Assembly (NCBI GenBank): GCA_965222655.1
Contig: CBDCUP010000018.1
Location: forward strand, 558,001 to 622,000
DNA: 64,000 nucleotides
Direction: 5' to 3'
Source of the DNA: CAUZIZ01 sp965222655
GTDB lineage: Bacteria; Acidobacteriota; UBA6911; RPQK01; JAJDTT01
The notes beneath the pieces are model-generated. The model had not been told where the DNA came from and ran no database searches. It saw only the letters and a list, made by a program, of their open reading frames with translations. Position 1 is the stretch's first letter; each line of letters opens with the position of its first letter. Shown in pieces: positions 54,232 to 63,155 of the stretch. The translations under genes were made by a program, and so were the position numbers.

Positions 54232-54487
54232 GTTGAATCGGCAGCTCGGAGCCGACATTCTATTTCGGTCGCTTCGAAAGGAGCTGATCGGCTTGCTTGA
54301 CCCAGGGTGCGAATCGATTGGGCGGTCGGCTCAAACTCCCTCGCTAGCGATCCCGGACTGCGTCCCAAACGGAGCAACTCCACAATCTCTCGCCGAAATT
54401 CCGGCGCATACGGTCGGCGGTTTCTTCCCATCGTAGAGCTCCTTTCTACCAAACAAATCAGGTGTCCACGAAAGCGGGTCAATTCCA
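54232..54487 (-). pseudogene. IS3-family orfA remnant
   Basis: The minus strand has the IS3-type left end TGGAATTGACCCGCTTTCG (54469-54487). An orfA start at 54431 gives MGRNRRPYAPEFRREIVE, LLRLGRSPGSLAREFEP, the helix-turn-helix of IS3 orfA. The homology breaks near 54305 and no orfB follows, so the element is a relic. Confidence 0.65.
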
Positions 54488-54690
54488 GTCCCTTCAGCAA
54501 CCATCCTGGGGACACCGGTTTTGAAACCTGCCGTAGCGTTGATCGACACTGCCATGACTTCGTCTTCGCGCCGATAGAACAACTCACGCCACCGTTGTGA
54601 CCAGACCGGTTGGCTGCCTCCGTCCGCGGAGATCTGCTGCTTAGCTCCGGGACCGGGGAGGCCGAGACGATCGTGGGAACGCGAACGGGC
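54488..54690 (-). pseudogene. WD40/TolB-like propeller remnant
   Basis: In the minus frame, LPGPGAKQQISADGGSQPVW, then WRELFYRREDEVMAVSIN, TAGFKTGVPRMVAEG. These are blades of the propeller found on Ser/Thr kinases and TolB-like proteins. It is cut by the IS3 relic and has no start. Confidence 0.55.
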
Positions 54691-54804
54691 GAGGGCAAAG
54701 GCAAAGCGCTAAACGGCTGCTGACACATCCACAGGATCAACTTATTCATCTTCTTTCTCGGTCCTGCTTGATCGGGTACTATCGTTTCCACCACGGAGGT
54801 CGAA

Positions 54805-56382
54805 ATGAAACGTGTTCTGCCCAACCTGCTTCTGAGAGTTGGCTTTGTTGCCGTCCTAACCCTTTGCTGGATCCTGCTGCCTGACGGGGAGGTGGTTTCC
54901 TCTTCGGCGAATCCGGCGCTGGATCCTGACGAGCGGTTTGTCCTTGAGTCGGGGCAGGCCGCGGGACGCCTTTCCTTCGAGATCCTGGAGGACAAGACGG
55001 GAGTCCACCTTCCCGGTCGCCTCTTCTTTGCCCACAAGGAACCCAGGGACCAGGTGCCGATTGTCGGACGCTTCGAAAACTTTCTGGTCACCGCCTCCGG
55101 CCGTGAGGTCAAGACCGTGCCGGTGGGACAATACGATGTCTACATCACTCGCGGCACCGAGTACACGCTGGACCACCAGGAGATCAGCATCAAAGAAGGC
55201 CAGCTGACGCACCTCACATCCACTCTCTCCCCGGCCATCGACACCTCCGGGTTCATCTCGGCGGACTTTCACCTCCACCTCCAGTTCGCCATGAGGGACG
55301 GTGCTATTGTCTCTGCGGCCGAGGGACTGGACTTGTTGACGGCTACAGACCACAACATCCTGAAGGACTATTCCCCCTACATCTCCGAGCTGAACCTGAA
55401 GCGCTTCATGACCTCCGTGGTGGGTTCCGAGATCGACACCGCATTCGGGCACTTCAACAGCTTTCCCCTGACTGACGATCGTTGGCAGGAGAGGGGATAT
55501 CGGCACTCCATTCGGACGCCGCGAGAGTTTCTCCGGAAAGTGAAGGAGGATCCGGGAGACGAGATCGTCCAGATCAATCATCCCCGCTTCGAGAAAGGGA
55601 CGGGAGGACCCCCGAAAGGCGGCTACTTCAACCTCCGGCTCAGTCGGGAGACCTCGCAGATCGAGTATCCCTTTTTCGAGACCGCATTCGACCAGATGGA
55701 GGTGTACAACGCCATTACCGATCGTGAGGATATCGAGATTCCCACCTACGGTCCCAGCAGCCAGGTGGATCAGAACCTGAAGGACTGGTTTGGCCTCTTG
55801 AACCAGGGCATCGCCATCGCCGGTGTCGCCAATACCGATGCCCACCGCTATCCCGGCGAGCTACCGGGATACCCACGCAACTACGTTCTCTCCGACACGG
55901 ACAAACTCTGGGAAGTCGACCCCAACCAGGTGGTAGACGCACTGAAGAAGAAGGCCGTTACGGCGTCCCTGGGCCCGTTCATCCGCTTCTCGGCCAATGA
56001 CGGAAAACCCGTGGGCTCGACCCTCAGTAGTGAGGGAGACTCGGTCACGCTTCACGTCAACGTCCAGGCTGCTCCCTGGATTCCGGTGGACCGCGTCCAG
56101 ATCATCGCCAATGGAGAAGTTCTACACACCTTCCCCGTGGACGCGAGTTCTGAGCGGGTCCGCTTCCGGCAAGCTATCCGGGTGCAGTCGGGCCAGGACA
56201 CCTGGTATCTGGTCCTGGTGACCTCGCAACGGCCCTGGAAACCTCCTTTCACCGAGTTCCGTTCGCTCGCATTTACCAATCCCATCTGGGTGGACTACGA
56301 TGAGAACGGCTACTTCGACCCCATCCAACCAGGCGATCCAGGTTGGGTTGATCCCGAGGAAGACCAGCAGGGGGGCTCATGA
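54805..56382 (+). CDS. Secreted CehA/McbA-like PHP metallohydrolase
   Basis: 525 residues. An N-terminal hydrophobic segment (VGFVAVLTLCWILLPDG) acts as signal or anchor. A beta-sandwich at about residues 60-150 precedes the PHP domain with SADFHLHLQFAMRDG, LLTATDHNILKDY, IVQINHPRF and GVANTDAHRYPG as the metal ligands. The C-terminal strand domain (SVTLHVNVQAAPWIPVDRVQ) ends in an acidic tail. It is related to the C-terminal half of the gene at 28241-31132 but lacks the propeller. GAGG lies 7 bases before ATG 54805. Substrates of such exported PHP enzymes include phosphonate or ester-like compounds; here unknown. Confidence 0.83.
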   Translation: MKRVLPNLLLRVGFVAVLTLCWILLPDGEVVSSSANPALDPDERFVLESGQAAGRLSFEILEDKTGVHLPGRLFFAHKEPRDQVPIVGRFENFLVTASGREVKTVPVGQYDVYITRGTEYTLDHQEISIKEGQLTHLTSTLSPAIDTSGFISADFHLHLQFAMRDGAIVSAAEGLDLLTATDHNILKDYSPYISELNLKRFMTSVVGSEIDTAFGHFNSFPLTDDRWQERGYRHSIRTPREFLRKVKEDPGDEIVQINHPRFEKGTGGPPKGGYFNLRLSRETSQIEYPFFETAFDQMEVYNAITDREDIEIPTYGPSSQVDQNLKDWFGLLNQGIAIAGVANTDAHRYPGELPGYPRNYVLSDTDKLWEVDPNQVVDALKKKAVTASLGPFIRFSANDGKPVGSTLSSEGDSVTLHVNVQAAPWIPVDRVQIIANGEVLHTFPVDASSERVRFRQAIRVQSGQDTWYLVLVTSQRPWKPPFTEFRSLAFTNPIWVDYDENGYFDPIQPGDPGWVDPEEDQQGGS

Positions 56383-56711
56383 GGGGGCGAATCAGGCGAG
56401 CGCGGATTGCGGAGTTTGAAGAATCGGCAATTCAGTTCAGTGGATCCAGATTCCAAAGACGGAAGGTCGGGGTCAGGAATCGGATCTGGCAATACTGTTA
56501 CCCGTGGCTATGGGTTGATGCCCCATTCCTGAGGGCCCGAAGCCGAACAGAGCTGGTGAGCTTGGTGGGACACCGCGGTACAGCTTCGGTGCTCCGGCGG
56601 TGGTCCTAACACCCCCCGTATCCCTCTCGGAAGCGGGAGTGCCAGTGGAGGAAGATAGCGGGGTTAGGTGCGCACACATCTCTCTAATAGTCCAGAGTCA
56701 GAGCAGATCGC

Positions 56712-56777
56712 CCCTGATCGGCCGTTTTCGCCTACAAGCCGTCAGTCAGATCTTCTGCAGAAACCTAGAATGAACGA
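56712..56777. repeat. Dispersed degenerate repeat copy
   Basis: Contains CGCCTACAAGCCGTCAGTCAG then ATCTTCTGCAGAAACC and AGAATGAACG, in the family order. Confidence 0.55.
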
Positions 56778-56851
56778 CCGCTAACGGGGCCAAAGCGGAC
56801 ATCGAATTGAACCTGAATCGTGTTCCTATTCGCCCGCGAAGGCTTCAATTT

Positions 56852-56980
56852 CTGCCTAGAAGCCGTCGTTCAGGTCGTCCGCAAAAACGCGGAATTAACC
56901 ACGCTGAAATTGCAAAAAGCCAGAGGCTCTTTTCGCTCTGGAAATACCTTCTATCCCCAGGCACTTCTCTGGCTAGGGCG
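56852..56980. repeat. Dispersed degenerate repeat copy with long tail
   Basis: Head TGCCTAGAAGCCGTCGTTCAG with ACGCGGAATTAAC, followed by an 87-base tail (CACGCTGAAATTG to CTCTGGCTAGGGCG) that matches 14804-14886. It is the only copy in which head and tail are both clear. Confidence 0.65.
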
Positions 56981-57177
56981 ATAGAGAGATCTACGCCAAA
57001 GTGGCTTCTGTGCCCCGCCCGTTCACGCTCCGCCCCCTCTATGCCAATCGGACAAGGCCTGAAGTCACTGCCGGTCGGATTCTGGAAGATCCGAAGGTCG
57101 AACTCTGAGGCGATGGCCAGGACATGGTCGAAAATGTCGGCCTGGATGCGCTCGTAGTTGGCCCAGGCCTTTCCAGA

Positions 57178-58110
57178 TTACTCCGGATGGGGTCGTCTCC
57201 AATCCGGAAAGTCCCGCCGGAACGCAGACCGCAGGGCGGCTTCGTCGTTTGGCAGGAAGTAGATTCGACCTCGCGACACGATCCTATTGCGTCGCCCATC
57301 ATAGGATTCGCCGATGGCGGGGCGCGGATGCAGGCAGTCATGCCACACTTGCCCCAGCGAACGAGCCTCCGGCCAGGCGATGGCCGCCAGATACCTGCCA
57401 TCCCTGGACACGCAGCCAATGATTGGAGCCACCGGCCGGTCGAGACTGTAGCCGCGTCTTCCCGGGATCTGCCCCGGGTGCTTGCGCCAGATGGGAAAGT
57501 ACTCTTGAATCCATGGCTCGGGTAGGTTTGCTTTGCTGATCTTCCTTCGTGTTCCCGGAACCCGGCGCGTGTCGTTGAGCCGAGTCAGGCCGCCTTCCAG
57601 GAAGACAAAACATCGTGATACGAAGTCGTCCACGTAGTCGCCTTGATTCTTGAACGCTTCCGAGCGACGAAACTGGTAACACGGATTCAGCGAGCCGACT
57701 GACCGGACCGCCTCCGCAGTCGGGCCGGAGACCTCGACCATGAGCTCCAAGCCGTCATCATGCGGGACAAACCGGCTGACGACGACGGCCTGGTTCAGTC
57801 TATGAGTGAGCACCAACCGGTCGCCCTCTTGATGAAACGCCTCGGCCTTGCCCAATTGGTCCTCGTAGCACCAGAGCTCGCAACCCAATCCCGGCGCATT
57901 GGGGACCACTACCGTCACCATGGAGGCCTTCTCCTCTTCGACGTACCCGACTCGGGGACGGAGCACTTCCCGACGCTGCTTCTGGACCGGCTCACCAGAC
58001 CCCACAAACGCCGATGCAGCGGTGAGGATAACCGAGAGCCAGGCGACAAACAGCGCACACTTGAACGGCGAGAGCACACAGCTTCTGAACAGCGTCGGGT
58101 CCTCGGTCAC
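57178..58110 (-). CDS. Hypothetical exported protein of the glycosidase-like operon
   Basis: 310 residues from the GTG at 58108-58110, 21 bases after the stop of the upstream gene. A hydrophobic stretch (CALFVAWLSVILTAASAFVG) near residue 20 looks like a signal peptide. The mature part is beta-rich with aromatic blocks (LTHRLNQAVVVSRFVPHDDGL, SKANLPEPWIQEYFP, IGCVSRDGRYLAAIAWPEA), reminiscent of a sugar-active or binding fold, and ends in AALRSAFRRDFPDW. No family name can be given. The start is uncertain. Confidence 0.5.
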   Translation of the reverse strand: MTEDPTLFRSCVLSPFKCALFVAWLSVILTAASAFVGSGEPVQKQRREVLRPRVGYVEEEKASMVTVVVPNAPGLGCELWCYEDQLGKAEAFHQEGDRLVLTHRLNQAVVVSRFVPHDDGLELMVEVSGPTAEAVRSVGSLNPCYQFRRSEAFKNQGDYVDDFVSRCFVFLEGGLTRLNDTRRVPGTRRKISKANLPEPWIQEYFPIWRKHPGQIPGRRGYSLDRPVAPIIGCVSRDGRYLAAIAWPEARSLGQVWHDCLHPRPAIGESYDGRRNRIVSRGRIYFLPNDEAALRSAFRRDFPDWRRPHPE

Positions 58111-58130
58111 GGCTGCGGCCCAGTCCTCCC

Positions 58131-59684
58131 TCAGCTGACGAACTGAAGGGAGTAGAGCGCTGCCGCTCGGATCGCTAACCGCAGCTGGACCGGCTTGCCT
58201 TCCAGCTGCGACACTTCTCTGCCCTCCCAGCGCACCTCCTGACGGCCGCTCTCCAGCAGCGGCCTGGATTTCTCCAGGGTGAATCCCTCGATGGTTCCTC
58301 CCGACTGATCCAGAAGGGCGGCTCGGACTTCGCACTCGTCGAAGTTGCGGTAGCTCTTGGGTAGTTCCATGGGTAACGAGGCGTCGATATCCAGCATGAG
58401 CTTGGAGCCGACAAAGGTGAAGGGCCGGGTCAGGATCGTGCCCTGAAAGGGCCCTGCCAGAAGCCCCAGCCACCGATCCTCGGGCAAGGTCGCAAGAGCG
58501 ATCGAGAGGGTGTTTATCTCTCCCAGCCGGTTCTTGCGCAAGCTGTGGGCGCCGCTGTAGGCCCCATAGTAGATCCAGATCTTTCCGTCGTGGAAGATAG
58601 GGCTGGAGGGAGACATGTAGCCTGCATCATAGGTCCCGATCTCTCCTCTCCCCAGGAACGGGACTCTCCGATCGATCCAGTCCCAGTGGAAGCCGTCCCG
58701 GCTCGTCATCAGGAAGATGTCCCACACCTGCTCGTGGGTCTCGTGCATCCAGAGGAATCCGACGTAGACGCCCGCGGTGATCCCGGCCGTGAAGCACATG
58801 TACTGGTAGTCCACGCGATCTAGCCGATCAGGCGCCAGCATGAGCCGGGTGGGCGTCCACTGGATGAAGTCGTCGCTTTCCGCGTAGCCCACGATCCGGA
58901 TGTGGCGGTGGATACCGGGTCCGCTGATCTCGTGGGCCTGGGGGTGCCCGGGTCTCGGGTAGAGGACGTACTTCCGGCGCAGGTGGTCCCAGCCCAGGAT
59001 GGTGGGGGCATCTCCCAAATTGGGGCCGTGACGAACCACCGGATTGCCGGGCCACTCCTTCCAGTGGAGTCCGTCTGGAGAAAAAGCCACCGCGGCGCCA
59101 CCCGTCTGGTTGAAGATGGGGCCCTCCTGTTCCCCCAGAGCCTTGTAGCGGCGCTGGGGATCGGGGTCGTGAGGATCCTTGAAGACGTTGAAGTATACGG
59201 GGTCTCTGAAGTCCGCCAGGATGTTGTTCTTCTTCGAGCCCCGGAACTCGAAGATCCCCAGGTCGGGCTTCTCCCACTGGTACCCATCCGAGGAGACGGC
59301 GTAGCACCAGTGCATTCCTTCCTCCATCGAGCGCGGGACATACCAGGTCTTGAAGATCCTTTCCTCTTCGTCGTAGACCACGGCCTGGCCGAAGATCTGG
59401 ACTCCGGTGAAGTAGTCCTTCCCGATGCCCATCTCCCAGGGCCGGTCGGCCTGGATGATGGGGTTGTCCAGGTGCTTCTGCGGCCGGCACATGAAGCGGG
59501 AGATTCGGCTGGTCTCCTCGATGAGCCAGTCGTCCAGGAAGAGCTGCTTACGGTTCCCGATGTCCGGGATCCCTGGTGAGGGTGTGGAGGCACGCTCCAG
59601 CTGAGTCGTGGCCATTGCTCCGGCCAAGGTCAGGTTGAGGGCCGACAGTCCAGCTGTAGTCTGCAGAAAGTCTCTTCGTTTCAT
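58131..59684 (-). CDS. Tat-exported five-bladed-propeller glycosidase-like protein
   Basis: 517 residues. The N-terminus has a twin-arginine signal (KRRDFLQTTAGLSALNL). The body repeats GH32/43-style blades: LFLDDWLIEETSRISRFM, YDEEERIFKTWYVPRSMEEG, AVSSDGYQWEKPDLG, PHDPDPQRRYKALGE and AFSPDGLHWKEW. The C-terminal beta-sandwich ends LRLAIRAAALYSLQF. Such proteins are probable sugar hydrolases, but catalytic acids could not be assigned with confidence. Its start overlaps the stop of an upstream frameshifted fragment (ATGA), so it lies inside an operon. It is a full-length relative of the broken gene at 10579-11094. Confidence 0.75.
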   Translation of the reverse strand: MKRRDFLQTTAGLSALNLTLAGAMATTQLERASTPSPGIPDIGNRKQLFLDDWLIEETSRISRFMCRPQKHLDNPIIQADRPWEMGIGKDYFTGVQIFGQAVVYDEEERIFKTWYVPRSMEEGMHWCYAVSSDGYQWEKPDLGIFEFRGSKKNNILADFRDPVYFNVFKDPHDPDPQRRYKALGEQEGPIFNQTGGAAVAFSPDGLHWKEWPGNPVVRHGPNLGDAPTILGWDHLRRKYVLYPRPGHPQAHEISGPGIHRHIRIVGYAESDDFIQWTPTRLMLAPDRLDRVDYQYMCFTAGITAGVYVGFLWMHETHEQVWDIFLMTSRDGFHWDWIDRRVPFLGRGEIGTYDAGYMSPSSPIFHDGKIWIYYGAYSGAHSLRKNRLGEINTLSIALATLPEDRWLGLLAGPFQGTILTRPFTFVGSKLMLDIDASLPMELPKSYRNFDECEVRAALLDQSGGTIEGFTLEKSRPLLESGRQEVRWEGREVSQLEGKPVQLRLAIRAAALYSLQFVS

Positions 59685-59930
59685 GGGGTTTCCTTTGGAT
59701 AGGAGTAGAACCGGTCGTCGAAGACGGAGCCGAAAGAGGAGTCGAGTTCCAGGAGTAGTATCCAGGCTTGCGTCTCTCCACGTACCAGAACTCCAGCTCC
59801 TTCCCCGGCAGCGGCTGGCCCTCCTGAGTGAGCCGGATGGTAAAGCTGTTGAGCCAGTTAGCCCACTCGGACTCTCCGGATCCCGTTATTGGTGGTCCAG
59901 ACTTCGAGGGGAGCATTATAGGCCTTTCTA
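59681..59930 (-). pseudogene. Frameshifted beta-sandwich fragment upstream of the glycosidase-like gene
   Basis: Three frames give a continuous-looking protein end: NAPLEVWTTNNG, then WLNSFTIRLTQEGQPLPGKE with ELEFWYVERRKPGYYS, then ELDSSFGSVFDDRFYSYPKE, stopping at TGA 59681-59683 inside the next start codon. Two frameshifts are needed, so it is a decayed gene. The N-terminal part is not found. Confidence 0.5.
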
Positions 59931-60202
59931 CGCTTCTACGCTCACCGCCTCACCAGGAGCCGGGCTTGTAGTACGAGCTGAAAAATATTGCTGAAGAGGG
60001 CCTAGCCTGGACTTCTCGCCCAACCTACTGCAGCACCGCAATCATCCGTCCTAGCTGTGTTATACTCCCTCAGCGTCCTCGACGTACTGCACCGAGTACG
60101 CCTCCGGGCGCGTCGGGCGAAAGCCTTGCCAGGCCGGCGCTTTCGACGCTTCGCTACGATTCGGCATGAGAAATCCAGGCTCCTAGGTCTCGAACCGAGC
60201 GA
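59931..60202. promoter_or_regulatory. Divergent intergenic region
   Basis: Separates the leftward glycosidase-like operon from the rightward exported gene. No gene recognised. It should carry both promoters, which I cannot place. Confidence 0.35.
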
Positions 60203-62110
60203 ATGGGCACATCAAACTGGACGCGGATTTTCATTCTCGCCACCGCTCTTTGCGGTGCCGTCCGCGGCGAAGGCAACATCCCGATCCGCACGCCCATGGC
60301 CCCACCCACGTGGGCACTCCTGGAGCGGGCGCTACTGGAAGCCAACGTCGAAGCGTCCCGGGAGTTCTTCCTTAGACACTTCTATCCGGACGGAAGGCTG
60401 ATCCATACGCCCACCTGGGGGGCACTGGAGGGTCCCGACGACAACTACGAGGCCTTCTACAACTGGACACTCCTCTATGCACTTGGAGCGTCGCCGGAGA
60501 TCCTGGAGATGTTCCGCAAGGGACAGGAGGCTCACCTGCGTCAGTACACGGCGCTCAAGACCACCACGACCGACATCGCCCGGGACGGGGCCTACTACAA
60601 GGAGTTCCCTCCGATGATGGACTGGCATCACATCGGGGAGGGGCTCCGGGCGTTTCTCTATGAGGGTCTGTGCGATCCTGAGAATACGCTGTTCCAGAGG
60701 CGGATGCGGCGCTTCGCCGGCTTTTACACCAACCAGGATCCGGAGGCACCCAACTACGATCCGAAGCACAAGATCATTCGCAGCCTCATGAACGGGAGCC
60801 GGGGCCCCATGCTCAGAATGGCCACACGAGAGGACTGGGCCGGCGATCCCCTCCAGGGCCGGTTCATCCTGGACAACCTAGGCGGACCGCTGGACTACAT
60901 GGAGCACTACCCTCTCAAGCTGGCCCACTTCGACGAGTATCTGACCGTGGAAGGGGACCATCCCCTGAATCTTTCGGCCACCGTCCTGGCTCTGAACGCC
61001 TACCTTCTGGGTCATGAAGATGTGTACAAAGATTGGGTTCTCGAATACGTCGACGCCTGGAAGAAGCGCATCGCGGCCAACGATGACAACATCCCCACTA
61101 ATGTCGGTCCTGATGGGAGCATCGGGGGTGTCTTCGGGGGCCACTGGTGGGGCGGCACCTACGGCTGGAACTTCCATCCTTGGTCTCCGGAACATGGGGA
61201 GCAGCATTTCCGGAACACGTTCGACACAGGAGCCTGGCCCGGCTTCGGAAATGCGCTGCTGTTGACCGGGGACATGGGATACGTGGACGTCTTGCGCCGC
61301 CAGATGGACAATCTCTGGGCCCAGAAGAAGGTGGTGGACGGTCGAGTCCAGCTGCCCCACAACTACGGTATCTACGTGAAGAAGACGGGGCCGCCTGGCA
61401 GGGATCTGAAGCGGGGCGAGATCCTGGGCCTGGCATCGGCAGAGCCGGGATGGTTCAACTGGTCGCCCGACTGGTTCGTGCCCCGGGTCACCGAGATCTA
61501 CCTCTGGTCCATGGATCCGCAGGATCTGGAGCGGGTTCCCATGGAGGGCTGGATCGCCTTCCTGAAGGGGAAGAACCCGGGTTACCCGGTGACCGCACTG
61601 GAGGCCGACTTCTCCCGGATCCAGCGGACGCTCAGGCTGATGCGTAAGAACACGACGCCTCCGGACAGCTGGCTGGCCGACTCTACCTACGGCTACAACC
61701 CGGCCACCACCGACAACCTGTTGAAGCTGATGATGGGCGGCTACCACGGCGGCCTCATCTGGACCCTCCACTCTCGACTTCGTTACTTCGACCCCGCTGG
61801 CCGCCGGGCCGGTATTCCCCGGGACGTGGCCGCTCTCATCACCCGGATGGAGGGAGACCGGACCTGGCTGACGCTTGTGAACGTTAGCCAGACAGAGAGT
61901 CGGGAAATCATTGTCCAGGCCGGGGGTTACGGCGAGCATCTCTGTACCCGGGTTGAAGCCGATGGACGGGTACACGACGTCAATCGTCGCTTCTTCAGGG
62001 TGCGTCTGGCCCCGGGGGCCGGCGGGGAAGTGGTGATCCACCACCGCCGCTACGCCAACATGCCCACCCTTGCCTTCCCATGGCATGGCTCGACCGTGCC
62101 GGCTCCATAA
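60203..62110 (+). CDS. Exported alpha-toroid (six-hairpin-like) protein
   Basis: 635 residues with a signal peptide (IFILATALCGAVRGEG). Paired helices fill the centre (FYNWTLLYALGASPEILEMF, NLSATVLALNAYLLGHEDVY, MGYVDVLRRQMDNLWAQKK), and aromatic-rich turns such as GGHWWGGTYGWNFHPWSPEH suggest a substrate cleft. A C-terminal beta domain begins near VAALITRMEGDRTWLTLVNV. The helical toroid resembles six-hairpin glycosidases. Catalytic residues are not assigned. It stands alone between the operon to the left and the homoserine dehydrogenase gene. Confidence 0.55.
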   Translation: MGTSNWTRIFILATALCGAVRGEGNIPIRTPMAPPTWALLERALLEANVEASREFFLRHFYPDGRLIHTPTWGALEGPDDNYEAFYNWTLLYALGASPEILEMFRKGQEAHLRQYTALKTTTTDIARDGAYYKEFPPMMDWHHIGEGLRAFLYEGLCDPENTLFQRRMRRFAGFYTNQDPEAPNYDPKHKIIRSLMNGSRGPMLRMATREDWAGDPLQGRFILDNLGGPLDYMEHYPLKLAHFDEYLTVEGDHPLNLSATVLALNAYLLGHEDVYKDWVLEYVDAWKKRIAANDDNIPTNVGPDGSIGGVFGGHWWGGTYGWNFHPWSPEHGEQHFRNTFDTGAWPGFGNALLLTGDMGYVDVLRRQMDNLWAQKKVVDGRVQLPHNYGIYVKKTGPPGRDLKRGEILGLASAEPGWFNWSPDWFVPRVTEIYLWSMDPQDLERVPMEGWIAFLKGKNPGYPVTALEADFSRIQRTLRLMRKNTTPPDSWLADSTYGYNPATTDNLLKLMMGGYHGGLIWTLHSRLRYFDPAGRRAGIPRDVAALITRMEGDRTWLTLVNVSQTESREIIVQAGGYGEHLCTRVEADGRVHDVNRRFFRVRLAPGAGGEVVIHHRRYANMPTLAFPWHGSTVPAP

Positions 62111-62178
62111 GCCCCCGATCGGAAGGAAATCGCTTACCATACCGACCTTCGGACGGGTGACACGACCCTCGGGAACAC

Positions 62179-63036
62179 ATGGCCATGGAAAAGGCAAAGG
62201 TCGGAATCGTAGGAATGGGCACGGTTGGCACGGGTGTCGCCCGGCTCCTTCTGGACAAGGGGGACCGAACGGCCCGCCATGCGGGCCGACCGCTTTGGCT
62301 GGAGGCGGTGGTGGTACGCGATCCCCACAAGGCCAGGGCCGTGGAGTTGCCCGAGGGCCTTCTGACCGATGACCTGTCGCGGGTTACGGAGAATCCCGAA
62401 ATCAAGGTGGTGGCCCAGCTGATCGGTGGGTTGGAACCGGCGCGGACCATCATGTTGGAGCTCCTTCGTTCTGGAAAGGACGTTGTCACTGCCAACAAAG
62501 CTCTTCTGGCGGAACGCGGTCCGGAGCTCTTCGACACAGCCCGGGATCTCGGCCGTTCTATTGCTTTCGACGCGTCTGTCGGAGGTGGAATCCCCATCGT
62601 CACCAACATCGGCCAGTGCCTGTCCGGAAACCAGATCACCTCCTTCCGGGGCATCCTGAACGGAACCAGCAACTTCATCGTCTCCCAGATGGAGGAGGAG
62701 GGTGTGGACTACGCCAGCTCTGTTGCCCAAGCCCAGAGGCTCGGCTACGCCGAGGCCGATCCGACCATGGACGTGGATGGAAGCGACGCCGCCCAGAAGC
62801 TGGCCATTCTGGCTCACCTGGCCTTTGGAGCCCGGATTCACTGGAAGGACATTCCCCGCGTCGGCATTGATACTCTGGACCCAGCCGACCTCCGCTACGC
62901 CGGTGAACTGGGATACCGCATCAAGCTCCTGGCCATCGACGAGCTTGGTGACGAGCTCACCTCCGCTGAAGGGCGCCTGAACCGAGACGAAGCCGTCCAT
63001 CCGGATGGTGTACCGGATTTCGGGTTGTTGGAATGA
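62179..63036 (+). pseudogene. hom: Homoserine dehydrogenase, 3'-truncated
   Basis: 285 residues, where family members are about 400 or more. The nucleotide-binding GIVGMGTVGTGVARLL, VTANKALLAERG, the signature FRGILNGTSNFI and AEADPTMDVDGSDAAQKLAI are intact, so the catalytic region is largely present through GYRIKLLAI. After that the sequence no longer follows the family and ends at 63036, right where a dispersed-repeat copy begins. The missing part includes the end of the catalytic fold and any ACT domain. A complete copy elsewhere must serve threonine and methionine synthesis, if the pathway is present. Confidence 0.78.
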
Positions 63037-63090
63037 CCGCACCTAGAAGCGGACGTTCGAATGTTCCCCGGAAACGTCGAATGAACTAGG
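63035..63090. repeat. Dispersed degenerate repeat copy
   Basis: GACCGCACCTAGAAGCGGAC, then GTTCGAATGTTCC and GGAAACGTCGAATGAAC. It overlaps the stop codon of the truncated homoserine dehydrogenase. Confidence 0.6.
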
Positions 63091-63155
63091 GAGCCAGAGG
63101 TCGTGATCCGATTTGAACCTCGTAGATTCGCTTCGGCAAACGTTTCCGGTAGGGC

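Larger units (their letters stand above)
56383..57177. other. Gene-free region with two dispersed-repeat copies
   Basis: No recognisable gene. It carries the repeat copies at 56712-56777 and 56852-56980 and the region upstream of the leftward-reading gene end at 57178. Confidence 0.45.

Noticed and set aside
54195..55112. A 305-codon minus frame
   Set aside because: It joins an IS3 orfA relic, propeller debris and the antisense of the PHP gene, so it is chance fusion.
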